The notes under the pieces are model-generated. The model searched no databases. It had not been told where the DNA came from and saw nothing but the letters and a program-made list of their open reading frames with translations. Position numbers and translations under genes: made by a program. Below are positions 34,125 through 43,050 of a DNA stretch of 64,000 nucleotides, in pieces. This stretch comes from Psychrobacillus antarcticus (GTDB lineage: Bacteria > Bacillota > Bacilli > Bacillales_A > Planococcaceae): NCBI RefSeq assembly GCF_029533155.1, contig NZ_JAIZDB010000001.1, positions 62,001 to 126,000 of the forward strand. The letters are read 5' to 3'. Each line of letters opens with the position of its first letter. Within the stretch, counting starts at the first letter, position 1.

Positions 34125-35294
34125 TTGAAGATCAAAGAGCCTATATGGACGAAAGCTTTTATAAGTTTGTTCACTACAAACTTTTCTATTTTCATTATTT
34201 TTTACGGACTCGTATCCGCACTCCCACTCTACGCCACAGATGTATTGTTGCGTTCAGACGAGGATGCCGGTTTATTAATGACAATCTTTTTAATATCTGC
34301 CATTATTACCCGACCTTTTTCCGGGAAAATTTTAGATCTATTTGGAAAACGAAAGATCCTATGGCTTACGTTGTTCCTGTATTTAATATGTACAGGCCTT
34401 TATTATTTTGTTGAACCTTTTGGGGCTTTATTGGTACTGCGGTTCATCCAAGGTATTTTCTTTAGTATTGCTACCACTGCAAGTGGTTCTATGGCTGCGG
34501 ATAATATTCCGATCTCTAGGCGTGGAGCTGGATTAGGTTATTTTACTATGTCTACGAATTTAGCTGTTGTAATCGGTCCATTAGTTGCTTTGACCCTATT
34601 ACAAAACTTCTCTTACGATGTCATGTTTATATCTTTAACTATTTTACTGATAGTAGGTGCCGCTTCGGCATTATTAATACCCTCAGATAAAAAATCAGGA
34701 ACATCTTTGCCAAGGTCCAAATTTACATGGAATGATCTCTTTGAGAAAAAAGCTTTACCTATTGCATTAATCGCTAGTTTAGTTGCTTTTTCCTATGCCA
34801 GTGTACTTTCGTACCTATCTATTTACTCTCAAGAAAAAGGAGTTCTTCACTTAACCAGCAGCTTCTTTGCGGTGTTTGCCATAGTTATGTTAGCTTCAAG
34901 ACCATTTACAGGTCGAATTTTCGACGAAAGAGGACCTAAATATATTGTTATTCCTGGTCTTGTTTCTTTCATGATTGGACTTTTATTGTTAGCCTTTATG
35001 GATTCACCTTTCCTTTTCCTACTTTCCGGTGCATTTATCGGACTAGGATATGGAGCAGTAGTTCCGAGTTTTCAAACACTAGCGATTCAGTCTGCAAAAC
35101 ATGAACGGAGTGGTTATGCCACTGCCACTTTCTTTACATTATTCGATACGGGTCTCGCAATAGGTTCTTACATCCTTGGACTTGTTGCCACCCAACTCGG
35201 CTATAAAAGTTTATATCTATTCTCTATTACTTTCCTTGTGATTGCGCTTGTTCTATTTATATTACGAGTAAAAAAAGTACAACTTCCTGATTAG
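34125..35294 (+). CDS. MFS transporter
   Basis: 389 residues with 12 predicted membrane helices and the MFS motif A-type loop GKILDLFGKRKILW between helices 2 and 3, repeated as GRIFDERGPKYIV in the second half. Likely a drug or metabolite exporter regulated by the MarR protein encoded 17 bases upstream. TTG start eight bases from GGGAGG. The substrate cannot be read from the sequence. Confidence 0.87.
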   Translation: MKIKEPIWTKAFISLFTTNFSIFIIFYGLVSALPLYATDVLLRSDEDAGLLMTIFLISAIITRPFSGKILDLFGKRKILWLTLFLYLICTGLYYFVEPFGALLVLRFIQGIFFSIATTASGSMAADNIPISRRGAGLGYFTMSTNLAVVIGPLVALTLLQNFSYDVMFISLTILLIVGAASALLIPSDKKSGTSLPRSKFTWNDLFEKKALPIALIASLVAFSYASVLSYLSIYSQEKGVLHLTSSFFAVFAIVMLASRPFTGRIFDERGPKYIVIPGLVSFMIGLLLLAFMDSPFLFLLSGAFIGLGYGAVVPSFQTLAIQSAKHERSGYATATFFTLFDTGLAIGSYILGLVATQLGYKSLYLFSITFLVIALVLFILRVKKVQLPD

Positions 35295-35314
35295 TCGGGA
35301 TATTGTACTTTTTT
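35271..35314 (+). terminator. Intrinsic terminator after the MFS gene
   Basis: AAAAAAGTACAA and TTGTACTTTTTT close a long stem with an inner TTCCTGA/TCGGGA section; the left arm overlaps the end of the gene. Confidence 0.8.
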
Positions 35315-35473
35315 AAAAGAAAGCGAAAACGATAGAAACAAGTCTTGATCTTAAAGTTTCGGGAATCTTAATGCCTAGTTATTTTATTATTAACTTTTTC
35401 TTATTTCACGTATATATATGTCCTTAATTTGGTAATACTTGAACCAATACAGTATTTCAAGGAGGACAATTAG

Positions 35474-36010
35474 ATGAAAAAGAAAATCGTAATTCCATTA
35501 CTAATAGCGGCTATAGCATTAGGAGGGTGTAATTTCCCTTCTGCAGACGCTGATTTAAAAGAAGCAGTACAGGTTTCATTACTAAACACAGAAGGTAAAG
35601 AAGTAGGAAAAGCCACTTTGTCAGAGCATTCAAAAGGAGTGCATATATTATTAAAAGCAGAGGGTCTAACTCCTGGAATTAAAGCTATCCATTTTCATGA
35701 AAAGGCAAGCTGCGAAAAACCTACTTTTAAATCAGCTGGTGCTCACTTTAATCCAACTGGAAAAGAGCATGGTTTTGAAAACCCAAAAGGTTATCATTTA
35801 GGTGATTTACCAAACATTGAGGTAGGACAAGATGGTACAGTAGAGTTAGAAACAGTCTCTCCGGCAGTGGTTTTGGCCGCAGGGAAAAGCAATTCCTTAT
35901 TAGATGCTGACGGAAGTGCGCTTATTATTCATGAAAATGCCGATGATTATAAAACGGATCCTTCTGGAAATTCTGGAGAACGAATTGTTTGTGGGGAAAT
36001 TAGCAAGTAG
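35474..36010 (+). CDS. sodC: Cu-Zn superoxide dismutase-like lipoprotein
   Basis: 178 residues with a lipoprotein signal ending LGGC (Cys19). The SOD fold keeps the copper histidines in HFHEKASC (two), GAHFNP (bridging) and IIHENADDY, and the zinc ligands in KEHG and GYHLGD. All four copper ligands seem present, unlike B. subtilis YojM, which lacks two. The disulfide cysteines (CEKP, VCGE) are also present. The protein should detoxify superoxide at the cell surface. AAGGAGG precedes ATG. A CAP-domain gene follows 14 bases on. Confidence 0.88.
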   Translation: MKKKIVIPLLIAAIALGGCNFPSADADLKEAVQVSLLNTEGKEVGKATLSEHSKGVHILLKAEGLTPGIKAIHFHEKASCEKPTFKSAGAHFNPTGKEHGFENPKGYHLGDLPNIEVGQDGTVELETVSPAVVLAAGKSNSLLDADGSALIIHENADDYKTDPSGNSGERIVCGEISK

Positions 36011-36024
36011 TTTGGAGGTTGGAC

Positions 36025-37107
36025 ATGAGAAAAATAGGCTGGTTACTACTTTTTATTTTAGCTCTTTTCTTTACTAGACCGTTATGGGAAGAGTATACAG
36101 TGGAATACGTTAATCTTTCATTTCTAGAGCCGGTAGATGAATGGATTGATACACTGGAAGTAGAACAATATTGGGATGAAGCAAAAGCGTACTGGATGCA
36201 AATAAAAGATGAACCAGCCACCCATATTGCGTCAGATCAAAAAACACAAACTGGAACAGGCATAGAGTTAGACCAAATAAAAATAGGAATGAAAAAAAGT
36301 GAAATTGAGAAGATTCATGGTAGTGCTAAACGAGTTAGTCTAAATGAATATAATTTAGTATGGCATACATACCATGAAAATTACCGAAACTTCATGATGG
36401 TTTCCTATGATAATAACAACAGGGTAAACGCCATGTTTACCAATCAACCTTCTGAATCTTCCTTTCTAGGTTTACAAATGGATAGTACTAGGGAAGAGGT
36501 ACTTACTCAATTAGATGAGCCTATTACGAAACTGAAAAAAGGTAATATCATCTATCTCCTACCTAATGCAGGTGAATATGATTTGTTTTTAATCGATAAT
36601 AACTACGTAACATTTTTCTATGATCTGCATGAAAATAATACAATTACAGCCATTCAAGTAGTCGAAAAAATGGTTGAGAAAAATCACGAATCAACTTTCG
36701 GAAATCCATCGGACGAACTGAAAAAGGGATTTGAATTCCAACTTTTCGATCTCACCAATGCCGCTCGAGTAGTACATGGTCTTTCCGTTCTCTCTTACGA
36801 TGAGAGTGTAAGCAATACCGCTCGAAATCATAGTGAGGATATGGCCATTCACAACTATTTTAGTCATGAAAACCTTGAGGGAAAATCTCCATTTAATCGA
36901 TTGGAAGAAGATGGTTTGAGCTTTACGTATGCTGGAGAAAATCTAGCATATGGACAGACTAGTAGTATCTTTGCTCATGAAGGGTTGATGAATTCAATGG
37001 GACACCGGAAAAATATTCTAAGCGTGCATTATGAAAATCTTGGAGTTGGCACGGCTTTTGATGAAAAATCTACTCCTTACTACACAGAGAACTTCTTCAC
37101 AAAATAA
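36025..37107 (+). CDS. Secreted CAP-domain protein (YlbC-like)
   Basis: 360 residues: an N-terminal hydrophobic segment (about 4-20, signal or anchor), a CAP-associated N-terminal domain (about 80-220) and a C-terminal CAP/SCP domain with ARNHSEDMAIHNYFSHEN and GENLAYG and MGHRKNILSVHYENLGVG. The His/Glu sets typical of CAP domains are visible. B. subtilis YlbC has the same architecture; the role of such proteins is unclear. ATG at 36025 follows TTGGAGG by six bases. Cotranscribed with sodC. Confidence 0.85.
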   Translation: MRKIGWLLLFILALFFTRPLWEEYTVEYVNLSFLEPVDEWIDTLEVEQYWDEAKAYWMQIKDEPATHIASDQKTQTGTGIELDQIKIGMKKSEIEKIHGSAKRVSLNEYNLVWHTYHENYRNFMMVSYDNNNRVNAMFTNQPSESSFLGLQMDSTREEVLTQLDEPITKLKKGNIIYLLPNAGEYDLFLIDNNYVTFFYDLHENNTITAIQVVEKMVEKNHESTFGNPSDELKKGFEFQLFDLTNAARVVHGLSVLSYDESVSNTARNHSEDMAIHNYFSHENLEGKSPFNRLEEDGLSFTYAGENLAYGQTSSIFAHEGLMNSMGHRKNILSVHYENLGVGTAFDEKSTPYYTENFFTK

Positions 37108-37159
37108 GAGGTTGTCCAAAAGTCAGTGCTTACTGATTTTTTGTGACAACCTCTTTTTT
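37106..37159 (+). terminator. Intrinsic terminator after the CAP-domain gene
   Basis: AAGAGGTTGTC and GACAACCTCTT, with an inner AGTCAGT/ACTGATT stem, followed by TTTTT. Confidence 0.88.
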
Positions 37160-37245
37160 ATATAGGATACGAAAGTATAAAATTTTGTGCCTTGAACTCA
37201 GATATCCTGGTCTTTTGAAGAATAAGACCTGCAATAATGATACTA

Positions 37246-37289
37246 CTGATTTCCGTTTCAGGCGGACGCTTTCCACTTCAATCAATGTA
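37246..37289 (+). repeat. Family B repeat, internally deleted copy
   Basis: CTGATTTCCGTTTCAGGCGG followed by ACGCTTTCC joins directly to CACTTCAATCAAT. Both ends match the repeat at 1621-1816, but the GC-rich middle is missing. The surrounding 37160-37399 region is otherwise AT-rich with no gene seen. Confidence 0.55.
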
Positions 37290-37399
37290 ATGTGTAGTAC
37301 TCCATTCTAAAATAGTGCATATCCTATCGCTTAGATGATAATAGTAGTCAAAGTTAATATAATGATAAAATCATCTGCTTAATTAGGATGCTATTCTGT

Positions 37400-37560
37400 C
37401 ATGAAGGATGAAGAACGGATAGGCAAATGCCATAAGATTACCGAAAAAAAGTGATATTGGTTGTGACGTCAGTCACAACCAATATCACTAAAAATTCACT
37501 CGGTAATCATATAGCAAAACGCCCTGTCCAAAGCCTATCGAAAACGATAGAAACAGGTTT
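37400..37560 (-). repeat. Family A nested-hairpin repeat, copy 1
   Basis: Read on the minus strand it starts AAACCTGTTTCTATCG, passes through an apical hairpin and ends at CATCC. Nested pairings: GGATAGGC (37417-37424) with GCCCTGTCC (37521-37529); GATTACCG (37436-37443) with CGGTAATC (37501-37508), perfect; and an 18-bp perfect stem AGTGATATTGGTTGTGAC (37450-37467) with 37472-37489. A T7 run follows the apical stem on the minus strand, so it could also terminate transcription. Two further copies lie at 43051-43438 and 43630-43971. No protein is encoded. Confidence 0.7.
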
Positions 37561-37593
37561 TGACCTTCTGAGCGCTTGCGCTTTTCTTGTAAA

Positions 37594-38268
37594 TCATTTG
37601 AAATGCTTTAAAGCCTCTCTCTTACTTAAAGCAGCAAGTGTATGACTTCCTACAAACTCTTGCACTACTTGCGGATGTGTTTTGGCGTACTCCCTCAGCA
37701 CCCAACCAATTGATTTTTGAATAAAAAATTCCTTGGATGCTGAATGACGCTCGATCGTCGCAAATAATAGCTCTTCATTTGTTTTTCCCTTGTATTTTAA
37801 CTGATGTAAAATAGCGGCTCTATTCGTCCACATATTCGATGCCTTTGCCCACTCTACCATCACAGCTTCTCCTTCTACTCTGTCAGCCATGACAATATCC
37901 CCTACTATCTTAGGTGCTATAGAATCTACGCTATCCCACCAAGACTTTGTTTCAATAAGAAGTTGACAGAAGGATAAATCCTCTACTGTTAATTGACTTT
38001 TATATTTGGCCAATAATTCAATTGCTATGTAGTGATATTCTCTTTCATCTAACTGGAACAAAGCCCACACTTCTTTTTGCATATCTACGTATTGAGGAAG
38101 TTCCATTTCTGTCGTCATCTGTTTAAAAAGCATTCGTCGTTCTGGTGTTTTAATACCGAGGAATGGAAAATGGTTTTTCATATATTTAGCCATGGGAATG
38201 GCATTTTCTTCATTTCGATGAGGCTCCAAATACCCTTTAACTTGTTTTATTGTCCAATCTTTTTTCAT
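37594..38268 (-). CDS. DNA alkylation repair protein, AlkD-like HEAT-repeat glycosylase
   Basis: 224 residues, all-helical, with the AlkD signature residues in TKSWWDSVDSIA, WTNRAAILHQLKY and FFIQKSIGWVLREYAK. AlkD removes bulky or charged N3- and N7-alkylated purines without base flipping. Its ATG overlaps the nitroreductase stop by four bases (ATGA), so translation is coupled. It could repair lesions from the same reactive compounds the reductase handles; that is an inference. Confidence 0.88.
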   Translation of the reverse strand: MKKDWTIKQVKGYLEPHRNEENAIPMAKYMKNHFPFLGIKTPERRMLFKQMTTEMELPQYVDMQKEVWALFQLDEREYHYIAIELLAKYKSQLTVEDLSFCQLLIETKSWWDSVDSIAPKIVGDIVMADRVEGEAVMVEWAKASNMWTNRAAILHQLKYKGKTNEELLFATIERHSASKEFFIQKSIGWVLREYAKTHPQVVQEFVGSHTLAALSKREALKHFK

Positions 38269-38996
38269 TTGAGATGAAAGCCTTTACTCGCTAAAAAATC
38301 AGCTATATGAGGTCTTCTTGGTTTCTCCAGAAATTCAGCCATTGACTTAGTCCAATTCGCTGTTTTTTGATTGGATCCACGACTTGTATAATAATTTTCC
38401 ATTGTTCGATCGTACTCCGGCAAAAGCTTTTCATATTTGACACTATCATAGTTATTTTCATGTAATATTGCCGCCACTGGTAAACGAGGTTTCACTTCGT
38501 TTTGCTGATCTGGAATACCAAGAGTAATGGCGAATAAAGGAAAAACTCCTGTTGGCAACTCAAACAAATCGCTAATAGCGGCAGGTTCGTTACGTACTCC
38601 TCCGATATAACAAATACCAAATCCTTTAGCTTCTGCTGCAATGACTAAATTTTGTGCAAAAAGAGCTACATCTACAGCCCCTACTAACACATTTTCAGTT
38701 GTATCTATCTCAATCTCTGTCTGCTGTAATTTTCCCGCTACCTGTAAACGATGAAAATCAGCACATAATAATAATGCTGCTCCAGCTGTTTCAAATTGTA
38801 TTGGATTTTTGGCTAATCTGCCTAATTCTTCTTTTTTCTGTTCATCAGTTACCCATATAACACTATATGCTTGTACAAAATGAGAACTAGCAGCATGTTG
38901 GGCAGTCTCCACAAGCTCGTAAACTTCCTCTTTTGTTAATGTATAATCTTTATACTTTCTGACAGACGAATGCTTTCTTAATAACTCTTGAACCAA
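38265..38996 (-). CDS. NADPH-dependent nitroreductase (NfrA-like)
   Basis: 243-residue FMN oxidoreductase of the nitroreductase fold. The N-terminal RKHSSVRKYKD supplies FMN phosphate contacts, with AAQHAASSHFVQAYSV-like and GFGICYIGG segments and a C-terminal arm (TSRGSNQKTANW) typical of the NfsA/NfrA group. Substrates are nitroaromatics, quinones or flavins. TTG start behind AAAGAGGG. Overlaps alkD by four bases. Confidence 0.87.
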   Translation of the reverse strand: MVQELLRKHSSVRKYKDYTLTKEEVYELVETAQHAASSHFVQAYSVIWVTDEQKKEELGRLAKNPIQFETAGAALLLCADFHRLQVAGKLQQTEIEIDTTENVLVGAVDVALFAQNLVIAAEAKGFGICYIGGVRNEPAAISDLFELPTGVFPLFAITLGIPDQQNEVKPRLPVAAILHENNYDSVKYEKLLPEYDRTMENYYTSRGSNQKTANWTKSMAEFLEKPRRPHIADFLASKGFHLK

Positions 38997-39041
38997 AGTT
39001 AGAACCCTCTTTCAATTGGAATATTATTTTTAGTATAACCG

Positions 39042-39082
39042 AAAAAAGCGAAGTAGAGAGCTATAAACTCTTTACTTCGCTT
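39042..39082. terminator. Intrinsic terminator after the DUF779 gene
   Basis: AAGCGAAGTAGAGAG pairs with CTCTTTACTTCGCTT. On the minus strand a TTTTTT run follows. Confidence 0.85.
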
Positions 39083-39085
39083 CAT

Positions 39086-39442
39086 TTATACTTGTAATTG
39101 GTTGTTTTCTTCTGATGTAAATGCTCGGGATCTTGTCAAAAATCGTTTTCCCTCCACACCTTCTAAAGAAAACATTCCACCACGACCAACCACTACATCG
39201 ATGATAAGCTGCGTATGCTTCCAATAGTCAAATTGACTTTTATGCATATAAAATGGAACTTCCCCTATTTTTCCAAGAAGTACATCTTGATCACCAACGA
39301 TTAAATCACCTTCTGGATAGCACATAGGAGAAGATCCATCGCAGCAACCTCCTGATTGATGAAACATAAGAGGTCCATGCTTACCTTTTAATAATTTAAT
39401 GAGTTCTAGTGCAGCGTCTGTGGCAATTACGCGTTCAACCAT
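39086..39442 (-). CDS. DUF779 protein, accessory to aldehyde dehydrogenase
   Basis: 118 residues with the family cysteine motif FHQSGGCCDGSSPMC near 27-41 and the conserved HTQLIIDVVVGRGGMFSLEG. DUF779 proteins occur beside AcoD/ExaC-type aldehyde dehydrogenases, as here, but their biochemical role is unknown; the CC and C residues could bind metal. ATG follows AAAGGGTGAG. A GC-rich structured element of about 200 bp separates it from the dehydrogenase gene upstream. Confidence 0.82.
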   Translation of the reverse strand: MVERVIATDAALELIKLLKGKHGPLMFHQSGGCCDGSSPMCYPEGDLIVGDQDVLLGKIGEVPFYMHKSQFDYWKHTQLIIDVVVGRGGMFSLEGVEGKRFLTRSRAFTSEENNQLQV

Positions 39443-39464
39443 CTACACTCACCCTTTCTATTAT

Positions 39465-39666
39465 CCCGCATTAACGGGCAGTAAGACTCCCACATCAAGG
39501 CTTCGTCTAAGCACCAAGGCATAAGTGGGAGTTAACTGCCCTTAAAAGCCGAATGGTTCGGGCCAACAGGACGTTGGTCACTCAGGCATTGCCGCACGAC
39601 GCGGCGTTATTTGCCTGAGTTCAATTTTTCAATCAGCGGGGGATGAAGAACCCCCCACTGATTGAA
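39465..39666 (-). repeat. Multi-hairpin structured element (family C)
   Basis: About 200 bp with at least five consecutive stems: GGGCAGT/ACTGCCC (39476, 39535) stacked on ACTCCCAC/GTGGGAGT; GCCGAA/TTCGGC; CCAAC/GTTGG (39563-39577); ACTCAGGCA/TGCCTGAGT (39580, 39612) enclosing GCCGC/GCGGC; and TTCAATCAG-GGGGG/CCCCC-CTGATTGAA (39628-39666). It is GC-rich, has no ORF, and lies between the aldehyde dehydrogenase and DUF779 genes in their transcript. A partial second copy with compensatory changes lies at 44041-44105. It may be a structural RNA or a non-autonomous mobile element; resemblance to transposon-associated guide RNAs is a guess only. The strand given is the cotranscribed one. Confidence 0.6.
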
Positions 39667-39677
39667 GTTTCACTTTT

Positions 39678-41198
39678 TCAGAAGAATCCTTGCTTATTTT
39701 CACTATAGCTGACAAGAAGGTTCTTAGTTTGTTGGTAGTGGTTAAGCATCATCAGATGATTTTCACGACCAATACCAGACATTTTGTATCCACCAAATGC
39801 TGCGTGCGCAGGATACTGGTGATAACAATTTGTCCATACTCGACCTGCTTGAATTTTACGTCCGAAACGATATGCTGTGTTCATATCACGTGTCCAAATA
39901 CCAGACCCCAAACCGTATAATGTATCATTGGCAATTTCCAGTGCTTCTTCTTTTGTTTTAAATGTCGTTACCGAAACGACCGGCCCAAAAATCTCTTCTT
40001 GGAAAATACGCATTTTGTTATTTCCTTTGAAGACAGTTGGTTTAATATAATAACCTTCTGCTAGTTCTCCATCTAATTTGTTTTGCTCCCCGCCAATTAA
40101 ACACTCTGCCCCTTCTTGCTTACCGATATCTAAGTAAGAAAGAATTTTCTCCATTTGTTCAGTGGAGGCTTGTGCTCCCATCATGACAGATGGATCTAAT
40201 GGGTTTCCTATTTTAATAGCTTCTACACGTGCAATTACGCGTTCGATGAATTTATCATAGATAGACTCTTGAATTAGAACTCGTGACGGACAAGTACATA
40301 CCTCTCCTTGGTTCAAGGCGAACATAACAAAACCTTCTACCGCTTTATCTAAAAATGCATCATCTTCGTCCATAATGTCTTCGAAGAAAATATTTGGCGA
40401 TTTCCCTCCAAGCTCTAATGTTACAGGAATTAAGTTTTGAGAAGCATATTGCATGATTAAGCGACCAGTTGTCGTTTCACCCGTAAATGCAATTTTACTA
40501 ATTCGAGGACTAGATGCTAAAGGTTTCCCAGCCTCTAACCCAAAACCATTTACAATATTCACAACTCCAGGAGGTAATAGATCCCCAATGAGTTCCATCA
40601 GCACCAAGATAGAGGCTGGTGTTTGTTCAGCTGGTTTCAAGACCACACAGTTCCCTGCCGCAAGTGCTGGTGCCAGCTTCCATACAGCCATTAGAATCGG
40701 GAAATTCCAAGGAATGATTTGTCCTACTACCCCAAGTGGTTCATGAAAATGGTAAGCAACTGTATCGTTGTCAATTTGACTTAAGCCGCCTTCTTGTGCA
40801 CGAATGGCACCTGCAAAATAGCGGAAATGATCAATTGCGAGCGGAATATCGGCATTTAATGTTTCTCTAACAGCTTTTCCGTTATCCCAAGTTTCAGCCA
40901 CTGCTATTAATTCCAAGTTTTCTTCTATTCTATTGGCAATTTTATTTAATATATTTGCTCTTTCCGCAACTGAAGTAGAACCCCATGCATCTTTAGCTGC
41001 ATGCGCTGCATCTAACGCTAACTCAATATCCTCTGAAGTAGAACGAGCAACTTGTGTAAATACTTTACCTGTAATTGGTGTAATGTTTTCAAAGTATTGT
41101 CCTTTTACCGGGGGTGTCCACTCGCCATTAATATAGTTTTCATACTTGTCCTTAAATGAAACCTTCGAGCCTTCTGTATTCGGAAATGCATAAACCAT
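39678..41198 (-). CDS. NAD-dependent aldehyde dehydrogenase (AcoD/ExaC-type)
   Basis: 506 residues of the ALDH superfamily with [20 protein letters not shown], the glutamate in ELGGKSPN and the catalytic cysteine in [11 protein letters not shown]. The family with this NQGEVC motif and a DUF779 partner oxidises acetaldehyde and similar short aldehydes. ATG at 41198 follows AAGGGGAGG; an in-frame extension upstream has no ribosome site. A catabolite-responsive element lies in the leader, so glucose repression is likely. Confidence 0.9.
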   Translation of the reverse strand: MVYAFPNTEGSKVSFKDKYENYINGEWTPPVKGQYFENITPITGKVFTQVARSTSEDIELALDAAHAAKDAWGSTSVAERANILNKIANRIEENLELIAVAETWDNGKAVRETLNADIPLAIDHFRYFAGAIRAQEGGLSQIDNDTVAYHFHEPLGVVGQIIPWNFPILMAVWKLAPALAAGNCVVLKPAEQTPASILVLMELIGDLLPPGVVNIVNGFGLEAGKPLASSPRISKIAFTGETTTGRLIMQYASQNLIPVTLELGGKSPNIFFEDIMDEDDAFLDKAVEGFVMFALNQGEVCTCPSRVLIQESIYDKFIERVIARVEAIKIGNPLDPSVMMGAQASTEQMEKILSYLDIGKQEGAECLIGGEQNKLDGELAEGYYIKPTVFKGNNKMRIFQEEIFGPVVSVTTFKTKEEALEIANDTLYGLGSGIWTRDMNTAYRFGRKIQAGRVWTNCYHQYPAHAAFGGYKMSGIGRENHLMMLNHYQQTKNLLVSYSENKQGFF

Positions 41199-41260
41199 TT
41201 TTATTTCCTCCCCTTCATATCTAATTAGCACATTCCATATCGTATGCTAGATTCGAACTA

Positions 41261-41274
41261 TGTATGCGCTTTCA
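41261..41274 (-). promoter_or_regulatory. Putative cre (CcpA) site
   Basis: On the minus strand it reads TGAAAGCGCATACA, one mismatch from the cre consensus TGWNANCGNTNWCA. A TATAAT -10 is at 41322-41317, without a good -35. The cre lies about 35-50 bp downstream of the inferred start, a roadblock position, before the aldehyde dehydrogenase gene. Confidence 0.6.
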
Positions 41275-41380
41275 AAACTATTAAAATAAAAAATAGTCCC
41301 TACTTCATTTTGACAGATTATACTAAATATTTCAATAACGACGGTTGGTTATAAAAATAAAAACGGTTTGAATACATAAG

Positions 41381-41596
41381 TCATGTACCCAAACCACTTT
41401 CATAAAAGTTATTTACTTGTCTCTCTTCTTCATTCAACTCATATCCGAAAAGTGGAAAGGATTCAACGAAAGCTCCCCTACCTGCAATTATCTCTGCTCT
41501 ACCATCTGAAATCTGATCCAATGTAGCAAAGTCTTCAAACAATCTAACCGGATCTAAAGTAATTTTTTTACTTAATATTTTGACTAGCTTTTCCAT
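41381..41596 (-). pseudogene. Fragment of an LLM-class flavin-dependent monooxygenase
   Basis: 71 codons. The central segment [20 protein letters not shown] and the following [18 protein letters not shown] match the internal region of bacterial luciferase-like monooxygenases, which are normally about 330-350 residues. Both the N-terminal barrel strands and everything after residue 60 are missing. No good ribosome site precedes its ATG. It starts 12 bases after the Rrf2 gene stop, so a regulator-oxidoreductase pair seems to have decayed. Confidence 0.75.
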
Positions 41597-41607
41597 AGTG
41601 ATTTCTT

Positions 41608-41985
41608 TTAATACGCTTCCATTGCATCCTGAACTTGTACTAATATTAACTCTAGTACATCTTGTATATTAGCTCCTACTGGACAATTTGGATTAGGATT
41701 TTCATGCATTTGGAAGAGTTCGCCATCCTCCACCACTTCAACCGCCGCTCTATACACGTCTAGTAAGGTAATGTCCTCTAGGTTCCTTACAAGAGTTGCG
41801 CCTGCAGGAACACGACGGATATCTACAAGACCAGCTTTTTTCAGTTTCCCCAGCACTCTACGTATAACAACAGGATTGGTATTTACGCTTTCTGCAATCC
41901 ATTCGAATGTAGAAACAATATTTTGATTCAATAAAATTAGTGATAGTACATGTATCGCTACAGTAAATCGACTACTTATTTTCAT
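41608..41985 (-). CDS. Rrf2-family regulator (YwnA-like)
   Basis: 125 residues with the Rrf2 winged helix ([36 protein letters not shown]). Only one cysteine is present (NCPVG), so it lacks the three-cysteine iron-sulfur set of IscR or NsrR and is nearer to YwnA- or CymR-like forms. It likely represses itself through the palindrome at 42002-42014. The gene after it is a broken flavin oxidoreductase. Confidence 0.85.
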   Translation of the reverse strand: MKISSRFTVAIHVLSLILLNQNIVSTFEWIAESVNTNPVVIRRVLGKLKKAGLVDIRRVPAGATLVRNLEDITLLDVYRAAVEVVEDGELFQMHENPNPNCPVGANIQDVLELILVQVQDAMEAY

Positions 41986-42001
41986 ATTATCCCACCTCCG
42001 A

Positions 42002-42038
42002 TGTAACCATTACAATTACAACTGATTTATTCTGTCAA
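42002..42038 (-). promoter_or_regulatory. Promoter and palindromic operator of the Rrf2 gene
   Basis: On the minus strand: TTGACA (42038-42033), 18-bp spacer, TGTAAT (42014-42009). A palindrome TGTAA-N3-TTACA (42002-42014) overlaps the -10 box, a likely autoregulatory site. Confidence 0.65.
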
Positions 42039-42138
42039 CTAAGTTACTTTTTCTTTCGTTGCACATTAATTCCTTCTTTCTATATACAGAACTTTTCTAT
42101 AAACTACATATATGAGTACTAGAAAGAGGTGATTAACA

Positions 42139-43038
42139 TTGAGTGATTTTACGAGTGAAATGAAACCTGTCAAAAAGACTCCCCACAGAAGAACCCCTAA
42201 AAATGTAGTGTTTGTCCGTTTACTCATGATTGCCTTTGGTGCTATATTAATGTCTATTGGATTAGAGCTATTTTTGGTTCCTAACCAGATATTAGATGGT
42301 GGTGTTGTAGGTGTATCCATCATCCTATCCCACTTAACTGGGGTTCGTTTAGGGATTTTTATATTCACCCTGAACATTCCTTTCTTTTTCCTCGGATATA
42401 AACAAATTGGAAAAACCTTTGCTTTATCCACATTATTCGGCATTACAATACTATCGATTTGCACTTCTTTTCTACATAATATTGATGCTGTTACTCCTGA
42501 TTTACTACTTGCTACTGTATTCGGCGGTATCGTACTAGGTACAGGTGTTGGTCTAGTTATTCGTTATGGTGGGTCCCTAGATGGTTCAGAAATACTTGCC
42601 ATTTTGTTCAACAAGGCTACTCCGTTTTCAGTTGGGGAAATCATCATGATTATAAACCTCGTCATCTTCACAATTGCAGGTTTTGTATTTACTTGGGAAC
42701 AAGCTATGTATTCATTTTTAGCGTATTTTATCGCCTTTAAAACGATCGATATTGTGATTCAAGGATTAGATGAGTCAAAGTCAGTCTATATCATTAGTGA
42801 AAATATAGAAGACATTGGTGACGCTATTATGGACCGGTTGGGGCGCGGAGTGACTTATTTACACGGGGAAGGTGCATATACGGGAGAAAACAAAAAAATT
42901 ATCTTTACAGTCATTACACGATTAGAAGAAGCAAAACTAAAATCTATTGTGGAAGAAATAGACACCCAGGCCTTTTTAGCAGTAGGCAACATCGCCGAGG
43001 TTCGAGGCGGACGCTTTAAAAAGAAAGATATACATTAA
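42139..43038 (+). CDS. YitT-family membrane protein
   Basis: 299 residues: five predicted membrane helices in the first 210 residues, with FLVPNQILDGGVVGVSIILS and GSLDGSEILA, followed by a cytoplasmic DUF2179 domain (about 225-295; SEKIEDIGDAIMDRLGRGVTYL-like and AFLAVGNIAEVRGGRF). The family (YitT, YqfU, YebE) is widespread in Firmicutes; no transport substrate is known. TTG start after AGAGGTGATTAACA. It is followed by more than 1 kb of repeats. Confidence 0.88.
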   Translation: MSDFTSEMKPVKKTPHRRTPKNVVFVRLLMIAFGAILMSIGLELFLVPNQILDGGVVGVSIILSHLTGVRLGIFIFTLNIPFFFLGYKQIGKTFALSTLFGITILSICTSFLHNIDAVTPDLLLATVFGGIVLGTGVGLVIRYGGSLDGSEILAILFNKATPFSVGEIIMIINLVIFTIAGFVFTWEQAMYSFLAYFIAFKTIDIVIQGLDESKSVYIISENIEDIGDAIMDRLGRGVTYLHGEGAYTGENKKIIFTVITRLEEAKLKSIVEEIDTQAFLAVGNIAEVRGGRFKKKDIH

Positions 43039-43050
43039 TTCTACTAATGA

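Noticed and set aside
37450-37489. 18-bp perfect hairpin considered as the terminator of the alkD operon
   Set aside because: It could end transcription, but it is the apical part of a repeat with nested flanking arms found elsewhere, so the repeat explanation is primary.
42066-42464. 132-codon minus-strand frame over the yitT start
   Set aside because: It is antisense to a conserved membrane protein gene and lacks a RBS.
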